Assembly: GCF_000585995.1 (NCBI RefSeq)
Contig: NZ_CP007410.1
Span: 3,065,430 to 3,129,429 of the forward strand
DNA: 64,000 bases
DNA from: Pseudomonas brassicacearum
GTDB taxonomy: Bacteria > Pseudomonadota > Gammaproteobacteria > Pseudomonadales > Pseudomonadaceae
Reading direction: 5' to 3'
Each line of letters starts with the position of its first letter. Within the stretch, counting starts at the first letter, position 1. Below are positions 40,688 through 49,074 of this stretch, piece by piece. The notes beneath the pieces are model-generated. The model ran no database searches, was not told the DNA's origin, and worked only from the letters and a program-made list of their open reading frames with translations. The position numbers and the translations under genes are program-made.

Positions 40688-42817
40688 ATGCGTCGGATTC
40701 TCGTTTCACTGTGTATGCTCCAGGCTTATTCCGCTTCCACCTGGGCCGAAGAGCCAATCCCTGCCAAGCCGGCATCCCTCGAGCTGCAAGCCACGGATAT
40801 CGTCGGCACTTCAGACTACGAATCAGCACAGGGACCGGTGAAGGGCTACCACGCCACCCGATCAGCCAGCGCCACCCGTACCGACACGGCGATCCATGAA
40901 ACCCCACAATCCATTTCCGTGGTATCGCGCGATGTGGTGGAAGACCTCGGCGCCACGCGCCTGCAAGACGCGCTCGATTACGCCGGCGGGGTAGGCCGGG
41001 CCAATAACTTCGGTGGCCAGGGCCTGACGACGTTCACCGTGCGCGGCTTCACCACCGGGGAGTTTTACCGCAACGGTTTCCCGATCAACCGTGGCTACCC
41101 GAACATGCCCGACGCCAACACCATCGAGCGATTGGAAGTGCTGCGCGGCCCGGCGACCATGCTGTACGGCCGTGGCGACCCGGGCGGTACCTTCAACGTC
41201 GTGTCCAAGCAACCATTGACCGAGCGCACGGTGACCCTGGGCAGCCAGGTCAGTGACCAGGGGATGCGTCGCGGTACGCTGGACGCGTCCGGACCACTGG
41301 ACGAAGAAGGGCGCTTGGCTTATCGCCTGAACGTGATCGGCGAGGGCGGCGACACCTTCCGTGACCACGTCGAGACCGAGCGCTATGGCGTCGCGCCGGT
41401 GGTGAGCTGGCAGGTCAACGACACCACGCGCCTGACCTTCGAAGGCGATTTCATGCGCAACAATGCACCGCTGGACCGTGGCTTGACCCATTACGCCGGC
41501 CAGCGCGGCACCGCTTCACGCGATACCTTCTTCGGCGAAAAAGACGCCGGCAAGCTGCACAACGACAACAACATGCTGCAGGTGCGTTTCGAACACATGC
41601 TCAACGAGGACTGGACTCTGGCCGGCGGCACGCAGTGGCTCGATGGCACGTTGCAGGGCAATGCGGTGGAAGGCAACGGCATCGCTGCCGATGGCCGCAC
41701 CTTGGGCCGCAATTTCAACTATCGCAAACTGGAATGGACCGACCGCGATACCCAGTTGAACCTCACCGGGCATTTCTCCACCGCAGGATTCGAGCACACG
41801 TTGCTGACGGGCATTGAGTATGAAGACTACGACTACCAATCCATCATCCAGCGTTCGGCGGCGGGGGCCGGCGCCTATCCGATTGACATCTTCGATCCGG
41901 TGCATGGCCAGCCACGTCCGGCGCTGACCCGTACTCCCACCCACGACCAGGAAAATCTCAAGACGTTTGGTGTGTTCATCCAGGATCAGGTGGCGCTTAC
42001 CGAGCGGTTGAAGGTGTTGGCGGGAGCGCGCTTCGAGCGGTTTGAGCATAAGTACGAGAATTTCGCTACCCAAAATGGAGACTGGGATGCCAGCCACAAC
42101 GCAGTCACTCCGCGCCTTGGAGTGATTTACGACCTGACCGACACGGTGGCTGTCTATGCAAACACTGCTCGTTCTTTCAAACCCAACACCGGTCGCAGTA
42201 GCCAGGGGGGCGGATTCAAGCCGGAAGAGGGCAAATCTTATGAAATGGGTATCAAGTGGGAAGCGCTGGATCGTCAGTTGAGCGTGGATGCGGCGGTGTA
42301 CCAGATCGAAAAACGTAACGTACTGACCCCCGATCCCTTGGACCAGGACTTCAAAGTGGCCGCCGGCGAAGTGCGCAGCCGCGGTTTCGACTTGAACGTG
42401 GCGGGAAACCTGACGCCGGAATGGCGCATGATCGGTGGATACGCCTATGTGGATGCCGAAGTGACCAAGGACAACAGCATCCCGTCCGGCACCCGCTTGC
42501 TCAACGTGCCCAGGAACTCCTTCAGCCTGTTGAACGTCTACGAGTTCCAAGACGGTGGCCTCAAGGGCCTCGGCCTTGGCGTAGGTGCCAAGTACGTCGA
42601 CGATCGGGCAGGCAATACCGCGGCCAGCACGTTCACCATGGACAGCTACACCACCGTCGACCTGCTCGGTTACTACAAGGTCAACGAGCGGATTCGCCTC
42701 AACCTGGACCTGAAAAACCTGTTCGACGCCGATTATGAGGAAGGCGCGTTTGGCGGCGTCTACGCCTACCCAGGTGCACCGCGAACCGTGCAGGCCGGTA
42801 TTTCCTACACGCTCTGA
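40688..42817 (+). CDS. TonB-dependent siderophore receptor
   Basis: This 709-residue outer-membrane barrel has a signal peptide (MRRILVSLCMLQAYSASTWAEE) and a plug domain from about 60 to 180 (TPQSISVVSRDVVEDLGA, TFTVRGFTTGEFYRNGFPI, LEVLRGPATMLYGRGDPGGTFNVVSK). A 22-stranded barrel follows, ending in the outer-membrane signature VQAGISYTL. No N-terminal signalling (STN) domain is present, so it should not drive a sigma-factor cascade. It imports a ferric siderophore, perhaps of hydroxamate type judging by general likeness; the ligand is not determinable. A Fur-like box and a hairpin precede it, and a terminator follows. Confidence 0.93.
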   Translation: MRRILVSLCMLQAYSASTWAEEPIPAKPASLELQATDIVGTSDYESAQGPVKGYHATRSASATRTDTAIHETPQSISVVSRDVVEDLGATRLQDALDYAGGVGRANNFGGQGLTTFTVRGFTTGEFYRNGFPINRGYPNMPDANTIERLEVLRGPATMLYGRGDPGGTFNVVSKQPLTERTVTLGSQVSDQGMRRGTLDASGPLDEEGRLAYRLNVIGEGGDTFRDHVETERYGVAPVVSWQVNDTTRLTFEGDFMRNNAPLDRGLTHYAGQRGTASRDTFFGEKDAGKLHNDNNMLQVRFEHMLNEDWTLAGGTQWLDGTLQGNAVEGNGIAADGRTLGRNFNYRKLEWTDRDTQLNLTGHFSTAGFEHTLLTGIEYEDYDYQSIIQRSAAGAGAYPIDIFDPVHGQPRPALTRTPTHDQENLKTFGVFIQDQVALTERLKVLAGARFERFEHKYENFATQNGDWDASHNAVTPRLGVIYDLTDTVAVYANTARSFKPNTGRSSQGGGFKPEEGKSYEMGIKWEALDRQLSVDAAVYQIEKRNVLTPDPLDQDFKVAAGEVRSRGFDLNVAGNLTPEWRMIGGYAYVDAEVTKDNSIPSGTRLLNVPRNSFSLLNVYEFQDGGLKGLGLGVGAKYVDDRAGNTAASTFTMDSYTTVDLLGYYKVNERIRLNLDLKNLFDADYEEGAFGGVYAYPGAPRTVQAGISYTL

Positions 42818-42832
42818 GCCCAATGCCTCATG

Positions 42833-42864
42833 AAAACCCCGAAGGATCTGCCTCCGGGGTTTTT
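42833..42864 (+). terminator. Rho-independent terminator after the TonB receptor
   Basis: AAAACCCCG (42833-42841) pairs with CGGGGTTTT around AAGGATCTGCCTC, followed by T residues, 15 bases after the stop. Confidence 0.88.
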
Positions 42865-42865
42865 C

Positions 42866-42953
42866 TGTGGGAGCGAGCTTGCTCGCGATAGCGGCATGTC
42901 AGCCAACTCAAATTGACTGATGCATCGCGATCGCGAGCAAGCTCGCTCCCACA
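42866..42953. repeat. REPIN, family A
   Basis: TGTGGGAGCGAGCTTGCTCG and its complement face inward. It directly follows the TonB receptor terminator, before the convergent tautomerase gene. Confidence 0.9.
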
Positions 42954-43015
42954 GGTTACCGGTTGACTGATATAAAAAACCCAGTCAGTCGGACCGGGCT
43001 CGCAAGGGCAAAACG

Positions 43016-43222
43016 TTATTCCTTGGGAAGACTTCGATACTCCGTGGTCGTCATCCCCGCATACCCCCAGTTATCCGTGTCGACTTCCTCGATCACGATA
43101 TGAGTCAAGTGCGGGTCCTTGCCCAGTACGCGCTGGAGGGTTTCGGTGATTTCTGAAATCACCTGGGCTTTCTGCTCGCGGGTAACGCCGTCGCGGGTAA
43201 TACGCACATTGACGAAAGGCAT
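43016..43222 (-). CDS. 4-oxalocrotonate tautomerase family protein
   Basis: This 68-residue enzyme begins MPFVNVRITRDGVTREQKAQVI; after removal of Met the Pro is the catalytic base of this superfamily. The length and LGKDPHLTHIVIEEVDTDNWGYAG fit small tautomerases that act on keto-enol compounds from aromatic breakdown or detoxification. The substrate is not known. It faces a LysR gene (128-base gap), which may control it. Confidence 0.9.
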   Translation of the reverse strand: MPFVNVRITRDGVTREQKAQVISEITETLQRVLGKDPHLTHIVIEEVDTDNWGYAGMTTTEYRSLPKE

Positions 43223-43350
43223 GTTGCACTCCTGCTGCTGGGAAATGGGCGCAGGAAGATTCCCACGCTACCGAGGACCATTGTATTTATACGGTACAGA
43301 CTGCTAAACAGGCATCTGGAATCTTCAGTTGATACGCGGTGTAACGAATC

Positions 43351-44274
43351 ATGAAACGTCATTTCGAAGACCTGCAGCTGGGCAGCATAGAACTGTTTTG
43401 CCTGGCGGCAGAGGCGGGCAGTTTCACCGCCGCGGCGCAGTTGGCGGGTGTCACTCCGGCGGCGGTGAGCCGCTCGATATTTCGCCTGGAGGAGCGTCTG
43501 GGTGCGCGACTTTTTGTACGGACCACTCGCAGCATCCGCCTGACCGAAGCCGGCAAGACTTATTTCGAGCAATGTCGGCAGGCGTTGACGCAACTGGTCG
43601 AGGCGCAACAGGAAATGATGGGGGCCCAATCGGTGCCGTCCGGGCAACTGCGCATCAGCCTGCCCACCACGTATGGTCATCATCGAATCTTGCCATTGCT
43701 GCCGGCTTTTCGGGCTTTGTATCCGCAAGTCAGCGTCGACCTCCACTTGAGCAATCGAAACATTGATTTCGTTGCCGAAGGTTATGACTTGGCTATCCGG
43801 GTGCGAGCGCAGCCGGACTCTTCGATGATTGCCAGGTTGCTGGAAGACGCGAATCTGGCCGTGGTCGCCTCACCGGACTACCTGCGCAGGGTCGGCACGC
43901 CGCAGACCCTTGAAGATCTGGACGATCACGAGTGCATCCAGTTCGAGTTGCCCAGCAGCGGACGGCGGATTTCCTGGTTGTTCAAGGTGGATGGCAAGGA
44001 GAAGGAGGTGTTCGGCCAGGGCAGCTATTGCTGTTCGGATGATGTGCTGGGCGGGGTGACGCTGGCCAAGCACGGTGCGGGGTTGTTCCAGACCTATCGA
44101 TTCATCGTCGAACAGGAACTCGCGGATGGGCGGCTGGTGGAGGTGTTGCAGCCGTTCGGGGGCCGGTCACGGCCTTTCACACTGCTGTATCCCCATGGCC
44201 GGTATGTGCCGCAACGGGTGCGTGCCTTCGTGGATTTCCTGCTGCAGCACCGGGAGCAATGGGCGTTGGCCTGA
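43351..44274 (+). CDS. LysR family regulator
   Basis: This 307-residue regulator has an N-terminal winged helix (IELFCLAAEAGSFTAAAQLAGVTPAAVSRSIFRLEERLGARLF, about 14-56) and a periplasmic-binding-like effector domain (GQLRISLPTTYGHHRILPLL...). It belongs to the branch with a C-terminal HGRYVPQRVRAFVDFLL, common in regulators of oxidoreductases and small detoxification enzymes. It is divergent from the tautomerase gene, its likely target. Confidence 0.9.
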   Translation: MKRHFEDLQLGSIELFCLAAEAGSFTAAAQLAGVTPAAVSRSIFRLEERLGARLFVRTTRSIRLTEAGKTYFEQCRQALTQLVEAQQEMMGAQSVPSGQLRISLPTTYGHHRILPLLPAFRALYPQVSVDLHLSNRNIDFVAEGYDLAIRVRAQPDSSMIARLLEDANLAVVASPDYLRRVGTPQTLEDLDDHECIQFELPSSGRRISWLFKVDGKEKEVFGQGSYCCSDDVLGGVTLAKHGAGLFQTYRFIVEQELADGRLVEVLQPFGGRSRPFTLLYPHGRYVPQRVRAFVDFLLQHREQWALA

Positions 44275-44304
44275 CACAAGGTGCCAGGGCTGAAAAGGCA
44301 TCCC

Positions 44305-44429
44305 TGTGGCGAGGGAGCTTGCTCCCGCTGGACTGCGCAGCAGTCCCCTGGATGGACCTGACACACCGAGTTGTCAGGTCGTTGTCGGGGCCGCTGCGCG
44401 CCCCAGCGGGAGCAAGCTCCCTCGCCACA
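44305..44429. repeat. Long REPIN, family B
   Basis: TGTGGCGAGGGAGCTTGCTC arms with inner hairpins GACTGCGCAGCAGTCC and GGGGCCGCTGCGCGCCCC. The inner left stem differs from other copies by compensating changes (GGACTGC/GCAGTCC). Between convergent genes. Confidence 0.9.
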
Positions 44430-44454
44430 GAGATTTCCAAGCATCAGATCGCGA

Positions 44455-44889
44455 TCAGAACCGAAACGCCTGGCGACCAATCAGTAACCACTTGCCATTC
44501 TTCTGCTTCTGCCAGATCTGGAAGTTCTCGATTTCCGTCGGAACCACTTCGGTGCCCTTGAGCGCCTGGGCCGAGAAGTGGTTACGCACCAGCGCCACAT
44601 CACCCGACAAGGTGATTTTCTGGTTCTTCATTTCCAGGGTCTTGAACGCGCTCTTGCCCGTTTCGATGTCGGCGATGAAGGCCTTCTTGTCCTGGATGTT
44701 CCCGCTGGAATGCCCGTAGGTCAGGTTCTCGGCGGCCAGTGCCTGGAGTTGAGGGATGTCCTTGTGCAGCATGGCTTGAGTCAGGTGGTCGACGGCCTGG
44801 GCCACGTCCTGCTCGGCCGATGACGTGGCTGCCGCTGCGTAACCGCTGAACAGGCACAAGAAGCTGACAATCAATGTCGCTTTTTTCAT
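44455..44889 (-). CDS. Secreted SnoaL/DUF4440-like protein
   Basis: This 144-residue protein has a signal peptide (MKKATLIVSFLCLFSGYAAAA) and a single cone-shaped NTF2-like domain: AVDHLTQAMLHKDIPQLQALAAENLTYGHSSG, then DVALVRNHFSAQ and FQIWQKQKNGKWLLIGRQAFRF. Such proteins include isomerases and binding proteins; the function is not known. The ATG at 44889 has AAGGA before it. It stands alone between a LysR gene and a second LysR gene. Confidence 0.82.
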   Translation of the reverse strand: MKKATLIVSFLCLFSGYAAAATSSAEQDVAQAVDHLTQAMLHKDIPQLQALAAENLTYGHSSGNIQDKKAFIADIETGKSAFKTLEMKNQKITLSGDVALVRNHFSAQALKGTEVVPTEIENFQIWQKQKNGKWLLIGRQAFRF

Positions 44890-45035
44890 GGAGATTTCCT
44901 TGTTGTTGTAGGTATCCGGCATGCATGAACGCTTTGGTTGCGCTCATCGGTCATCGTACAACCTAAGGGCGGTAACGGGAATAGGGTGGGCGTCTGATGA
45001 CAGGCTTGATGGCCTTTTTAGCCGTGGTGACGCAT

Positions 45036-45932
45036 TCACAACCCCTCGCGCACCGCCCCTCGGATTCCTTCCAGCAACATGGTGAACGCCGGATTGTCGT
45101 TGTCCTGGCGCCACACCAGGTGCAACTCGCTCTGCACGCCTTCGCCCAGGTCGATCTCACGAAATACCACCTGCTTGAACACCACGCTGGTGGCACACCG
45201 CGGTACCAGCGCCAAACCCATGCCGGCGTTGACCAGTGCCAGGATCGTCAGCGACGACCCCAGCCATTGCACGAATTGCGGTGCGACCCGGGCCGAGCGG
45301 AGCATGCCGGTGAGCAGTTCGTTGAAGGGCGGGTAGGCGGAATGGGAGTACATGAGGAACGGTTGGCCATCCAGGTCCTGCACGCCCACGGACTCCGCAC
45401 TGGCCAGCGGATGCCCGGCCGGGACCGCCAGGACGAAGGGCTCACGCACCAGGCATTCGGTGGCGTAGCCGGTTTCCAGCAGTGGCGAGCGGACGATGCC
45501 GAGGTCGATGCGCCGGGCGCGCAAGGCCTCGTGTTGCTGGTAAGTGTTCATCTCCGCCAGGACGATTTTGACCTGGGGTTGTTTCAGTCGCGCTTCGGCA
45601 ATGACCTTGGGCAAGAACTCGTACACCGCGCTGCCGACGAAACTGATGGTCACCGAACCAATGTCGCCCTGGGCGAAACGCCGGGCGGCGACGGCGGCTT
45701 GTTGCGCCTGTTCCAGCAGGTTCTGCGCTTCGATGAAAAACGCCCGGCCGGCGGCGGTGAGCGCCACGCTGCGCGTGCTGCGGGTGAACAACTCGACGCC
45801 CAGATGATGTTCCAGCAGTTGGATCTGCCGACTCAATGGCGGTTGGGTCATGTTCAGACGTTCGGCGGCGCGACGGAAATTGAGTTCGGTCGCCACCGTG
45901 GTGAAGCAGCGCAGCTGGGCCAGTTCAAACAT
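45036..45932 (-). CDS. LysR family regulator of the sugar-acid genes
   Basis: This 298-residue regulator has an N-terminal helix-turn-helix (LRCFTTVATELNFRRAAERLNMTQPPLSRQIQLLEHHLGVELF) of the CbbR/BenM-like class and an effector domain. It faces the MFS transporter and enolase-superfamily gene, 110 bases away, and is their likely regulator. TTGATT (45932-45937) and AATCAA (45951-45956) form an inverted repeat at its own start, a probable autoregulatory site. The ATG at 45932 fits the family better than the longer frame. Confidence 0.9.
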   Translation of the reverse strand: MFELAQLRCFTTVATELNFRRAAERLNMTQPPLSRQIQLLEHHLGVELFTRSTRSVALTAAGRAFFIEAQNLLEQAQQAAVAARRFAQGDIGSVTISFVGSAVYEFLPKVIAEARLKQPQVKIVLAEMNTYQQHEALRARRIDLGIVRSPLLETGYATECLVREPFVLAVPAGHPLASAESVGVQDLDGQPFLMYSHSAYPPFNELLTGMLRSARVAPQFVQWLGSSLTILALVNAGMGLALVPRCATSVVFKQVVFREIDLGEGVQSELHLVWRQDNDNPAFTMLLEGIRGAVREGL

Positions 45933-46042
45933 TGATTCAATCCAGGTATCAATCAAGTGCCAAGTTAGATTAGACGGGAACAATCCCCGGCGTCCATCAT
46001 CGTCCCGTTCCCCACAAAAACAAGATGATCGGGAGGCACCCC

Positions 46043-47440
46043 TTGAATAACGTACTGGACTCCACGCCGGCGAGCACCCTCGCGCTTGCGGCGGCCAAGG
46101 TCAAACGTCATGTACTGCCGCTGGTGGTGGTGATGTTCATCGTCAACTACATCGACCGGGTCAACATCGGTTTCGTGCGCAGTCACCTGGAAACCGACCT
46201 GGGCATCGGCGCGGCTGCCTACGGGCTTGGCGCCGGGCTGTTCTTCGTCGGCTACGCGCTGTTCGAAGTGCCGTCCAACATGCTGCTGCAACGCTACGGC
46301 GCCCGGGCCTGGCTGACGCGCATCATGTTCACCTGGGGCGCAGCGGCGATGGCCATGGCCTTTGTGCAAGGTGAAACCAGCTTCTATGTGCTGCGCTTCA
46401 TTCTCGGCGCGGCGGAGGCGGGCTTCTTCCCCGGCATCATCTACTACTTCACCCAATGGCTGCCCGCCAACGAGCGCGGCAAGGCGATGGCGATCTTCCT
46501 GAGCGGTTCGGCCATCGCCTCGGTGATCTCGGGACCGGTGTCTGGTGCATTGCTGCACATCAGTGGAATGGGCCTGCATGGCTGGCAGTGGATGTTCCTG
46601 ATCGAGGGTTTCGCCTCCATCGTGTTGTGCGGATTTGTCTGGTTCTGGCTGCAATCGCACCCGAGCCAGGCCAAATGGCTGACCGCTGAAGAGAAGACCG
46701 TGCTGATCGCCGCCATTGCCGAAGAGCAGCGGGCCCGGGAAGCCGCCCAGGTGGTCAAGCCGTCGATGTTCAAATTGCTCGCCGACCGACAGATCGCGTT
46801 GTTCTGCTTCATCTACTTCTCCATCGCCCTGACCATCTACGGCGCCACGTTCTGGCTACCGAGCATGATCAAGAAAATGGGCAGCCTGGGGGACTTCCAG
46901 GTTGGCATGCTCAACTCGATTCCGTGGATTATCTCCATCGTCGCGATGTACGGTTTCGCCGCCCTGGCCGGCAAATGGAAATTCCAGCAGGCGTGGGTTG
47001 CCGTGACACTGGTGATCGCCGCGTTCGGCATGTTCATGTCCACCACTGGCGGGCCGATCTTTGCCTTTGTCGCGATCTGTTTTGCGGCCATTGGCTTCAA
47101 GGCCGCGTCGGCGTTGTTCTGGCCGATTCCCCAGAGTTACCTGGATGCCCGTGTCGCGGCGGCGGTGATCGCCTTGATCAACTCCATCGGCAACCTCGGC
47201 GGCTTCGTCGCGCCTACGGCTTTCGGTTTCCTGGAACAGACCACGGGCTCCATCGAGGGCGGCCTGTATGGGTTGGCCGCGACCTCGCTCGTCGCCGCCG
47301 TGGTGATCTTTTTCGCCCGCACCGCGCCGAAGCGCGATACCCCGAACTCACTGTCCGGCCGGCCCGAAACCGTTGCCGAAGCCAATCAGCCGGAAAAATC
47401 GCAAGCCTTGAAACCTGGCCCATCGGGAGCCGCTGTATGA
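46043..47440 (+). CDS. MFS transporter of the anion:cation symporter family (sugar acids)
   Basis: This 465-residue transporter has the ACS-family start VVVMFIVNYIDRVNIGFV (about 35), GAGLFFVGYALFEVPSNMLLQRYGARAWLTRIM and GAAEAGFFPGIIYYFTQWLP, all typical of glucarate, galactarate and galactonate uptake proteins. I start it at the TTG at 46043 because GGGAGG lies 6 bases before it; an ATG 18 bases earlier lacks such a site. It overlaps the dehydratase-like gene by 4 bases (ATGA), so it should import that enzyme's substrate. Confidence 0.88.
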   Translation: MNNVLDSTPASTLALAAAKVKRHVLPLVVVMFIVNYIDRVNIGFVRSHLETDLGIGAAAYGLGAGLFFVGYALFEVPSNMLLQRYGARAWLTRIMFTWGAAAMAMAFVQGETSFYVLRFILGAAEAGFFPGIIYYFTQWLPANERGKAMAIFLSGSAIASVISGPVSGALLHISGMGLHGWQWMFLIEGFASIVLCGFVWFWLQSHPSQAKWLTAEEKTVLIAAIAEEQRAREAAQVVKPSMFKLLADRQIALFCFIYFSIALTIYGATFWLPSMIKKMGSLGDFQVGMLNSIPWIISIVAMYGFAALAGKWKFQQAWVAVTLVIAAFGMFMSTTGGPIFAFVAICFAAIGFKAASALFWPIPQSYLDARVAAAVIALINSIGNLGGFVAPTAFGFLEQTTGSIEGGLYGLAATSLVAAVVIFFARTAPKRDTPNSLSGRPETVAEANQPEKSQALKPGPSGAAV

Positions 47441-48711
47441 AGATCAAACGCGTTACCGTCACACCCATCGCTTTTCGCGATCCACCCTTGCTCAACGCCA
47501 GCGGCATCCATGAGCCGTTCGCGCTGCGCTCGATCATCGAGATCGAGAGCGACAACGGTTACATCGGCCTGGGCGAGAGCTACGGCGATGCGCCGGCCCT
47601 GGCGCTCCAACAGCAACTGCAGAGCCAGTTGATCGGCCTGGACCCGTTCAACCTCAACCAGCTGCGGGCCATCGTCCAGGCCACCGTGGCCGCGCATAAA
47701 CCGGCCAGTGTTGCCGGTGCCGAACTGGCCCCGGGCTCCCACGCGAGCAAGGCGGTGAGCAATGCCTACTCCGCGTTTGAAGTGGCCTGCCTGGACCTGC
47801 AAGCCCATTACCTGAACGTGCCGCTGGTGGACCTTCTGGGTGGCGCGATTCGCGAGGAGATTCCGTTCAGTGCCTACCTGTTTTTCAAGTACGCCGAGCA
47901 CATCGATTCGCCGTACCCGGCCGACAGTTGGGGCGAGGCGCTCAACGAACAGCAAATCGTCGCCCAAGCCCGGCGGATGATCCAGGACTACGGTTTCAAG
48001 AGCATCAAGCTCAAGGCCGGCGCCCTCGATCCGGAACATGAAGTGGCCTGCATCAAGGCACTGAAACAGGCGTTTCCCGGTTATCCGTTGCGCATTGACC
48101 CCAACGCCAACTGGTCGCTGGAAACCTCCATTCGCATGGCCGAATTGCTGGGCGACGACCTGCAGTATTACGAAGACCCGACGCCGGGTCTCGAGGGGAT
48201 GGCTGAGCTGCACAAACGCACCGGCCTGCCGCTGGCGACCAACATGGTGGTCACCGATTTCGATGAGTTCCGTCGCAGTGTGGCGTTGAACAGCGTGCAG
48301 ATTGTGTTGGCGGACCATCATTATTGGGGCGGCCTGCGGGACACCCAGGCGTTGGCGAAAATGTGCAGCACCTTTGGCCTGGGCGTGTCGATGCACTCCA
48401 ACTCACACCTGGGCATCAGCCTCATGGCCATGGCCCACGTGGCGGCGGCGGTGCCGAACCTGGATTACGCCTGCGACACCCATTACCCGTGGCAGGAACC
48501 GGATGAAGAAGTGATCAAGGGCGGCAAGCTGCCGATTGTCGATGGCTGCGTGAAAATCACCCGGGCGCCTGGTCTTGGCCTGGAGCTGGACCGGGATCAA
48601 CTGGGCAAGCTGCATGACCAGTTTCTCTCGTGCGGTATTCGCCAGCGCGACGATGTGCGGCAGATGCAGCGTTACCGGCCGGACTGGAAAACCGTCAAGC
48701 CGAGGTTTTGA
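47437..48711 (+). CDS. Enolase superfamily, glucarate-dehydratase-related protein
   Basis: This 424-residue enzyme has the capping domain (VTPIAFRDPPLLNASGIHEPFALRSIIEIESDNGYIGLGE) and the barrel with the acid-base Lys (KSIKLKAG), metal ligands (IDPNAN, YYEDPTPG, ATNMVVTDF, LADHHYW) and catalytic His (SMHSNSHLGISL). The order follows glucarate dehydratase, but the usual GSHSNNHFDISL segment is changed to SMHSNSHLGISL and several substrate positions differ. It is therefore a relative acting on a hexarate or similar acid sugar, not a proven glucarate dehydratase. It is co-translated with a sugar-acid transporter. Confidence 0.8.
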   Translation: MKIKRVTVTPIAFRDPPLLNASGIHEPFALRSIIEIESDNGYIGLGESYGDAPALALQQQLQSQLIGLDPFNLNQLRAIVQATVAAHKPASVAGAELAPGSHASKAVSNAYSAFEVACLDLQAHYLNVPLVDLLGGAIREEIPFSAYLFFKYAEHIDSPYPADSWGEALNEQQIVAQARRMIQDYGFKSIKLKAGALDPEHEVACIKALKQAFPGYPLRIDPNANWSLETSIRMAELLGDDLQYYEDPTPGLEGMAELHKRTGLPLATNMVVTDFDEFRRSVALNSVQIVLADHHYWGGLRDTQALAKMCSTFGLGVSMHSNSHLGISLMAMAHVAAAVPNLDYACDTHYPWQEPDEEVIKGGKLPIVDGCVKITRAPGLGLELDRDQLGKLHDQFLSCGIRQRDDVRQMQRYRPDWKTVKPRF

Positions 48712-48786
48712 GCTGACGGCCAGGGGCCTGCCGCGCCGGCCAGCGGGAGCAAGCTCTCCATAAAGCGCCTTACCGCTCAAGCACCT

Positions 48787-48876
48787 TGTGGGAGCGAGTT
48801 TGCTCGCGATAGCGATATGTCAGCCAACATCGCCGTTGAATGATCCGCCGCCATCGCGAGCAAGCTCGCTCCCACA
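48787..48876. repeat. REPIN, family A, in a 363-base gap
   Basis: Inward-facing units (left unit TGTGGGAGCGAGTTTGCTCG with one change). A broken family-B half lies at 48738-48760 (CAGCGGGAGCAAGCTCTCC). From 48877 to 49060 I see no gene or clear signal. Confidence 0.85.
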
Positions 48877-49074
48877 GGTATTGGTTAACTGGCAGGACAA
48901 CCGGCCCACACCCAAAGTACCACGCCCCTCGGCATCGCCGTCTTACACCCAAACTGCCGCGCCGTGCCGGCGCTTCCAAAGCATCCGTCAATCGCCTCCA
49001 AGGCAGCGTATGACGTGGCCTGGCGCCTTTCGATAATCGCCTCCGACATCCTGTCTCATGTTGCGGAGCGCGCC

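Noticed and set aside
45976..46012. GGGAAC...GTTCCC repeat before the ACS transporter as a LysR site
   Set aside because: Arms are only 6 bases with a 25-base spacer, which is weak; the TTGATT/AATCAA pair is the better candidate.
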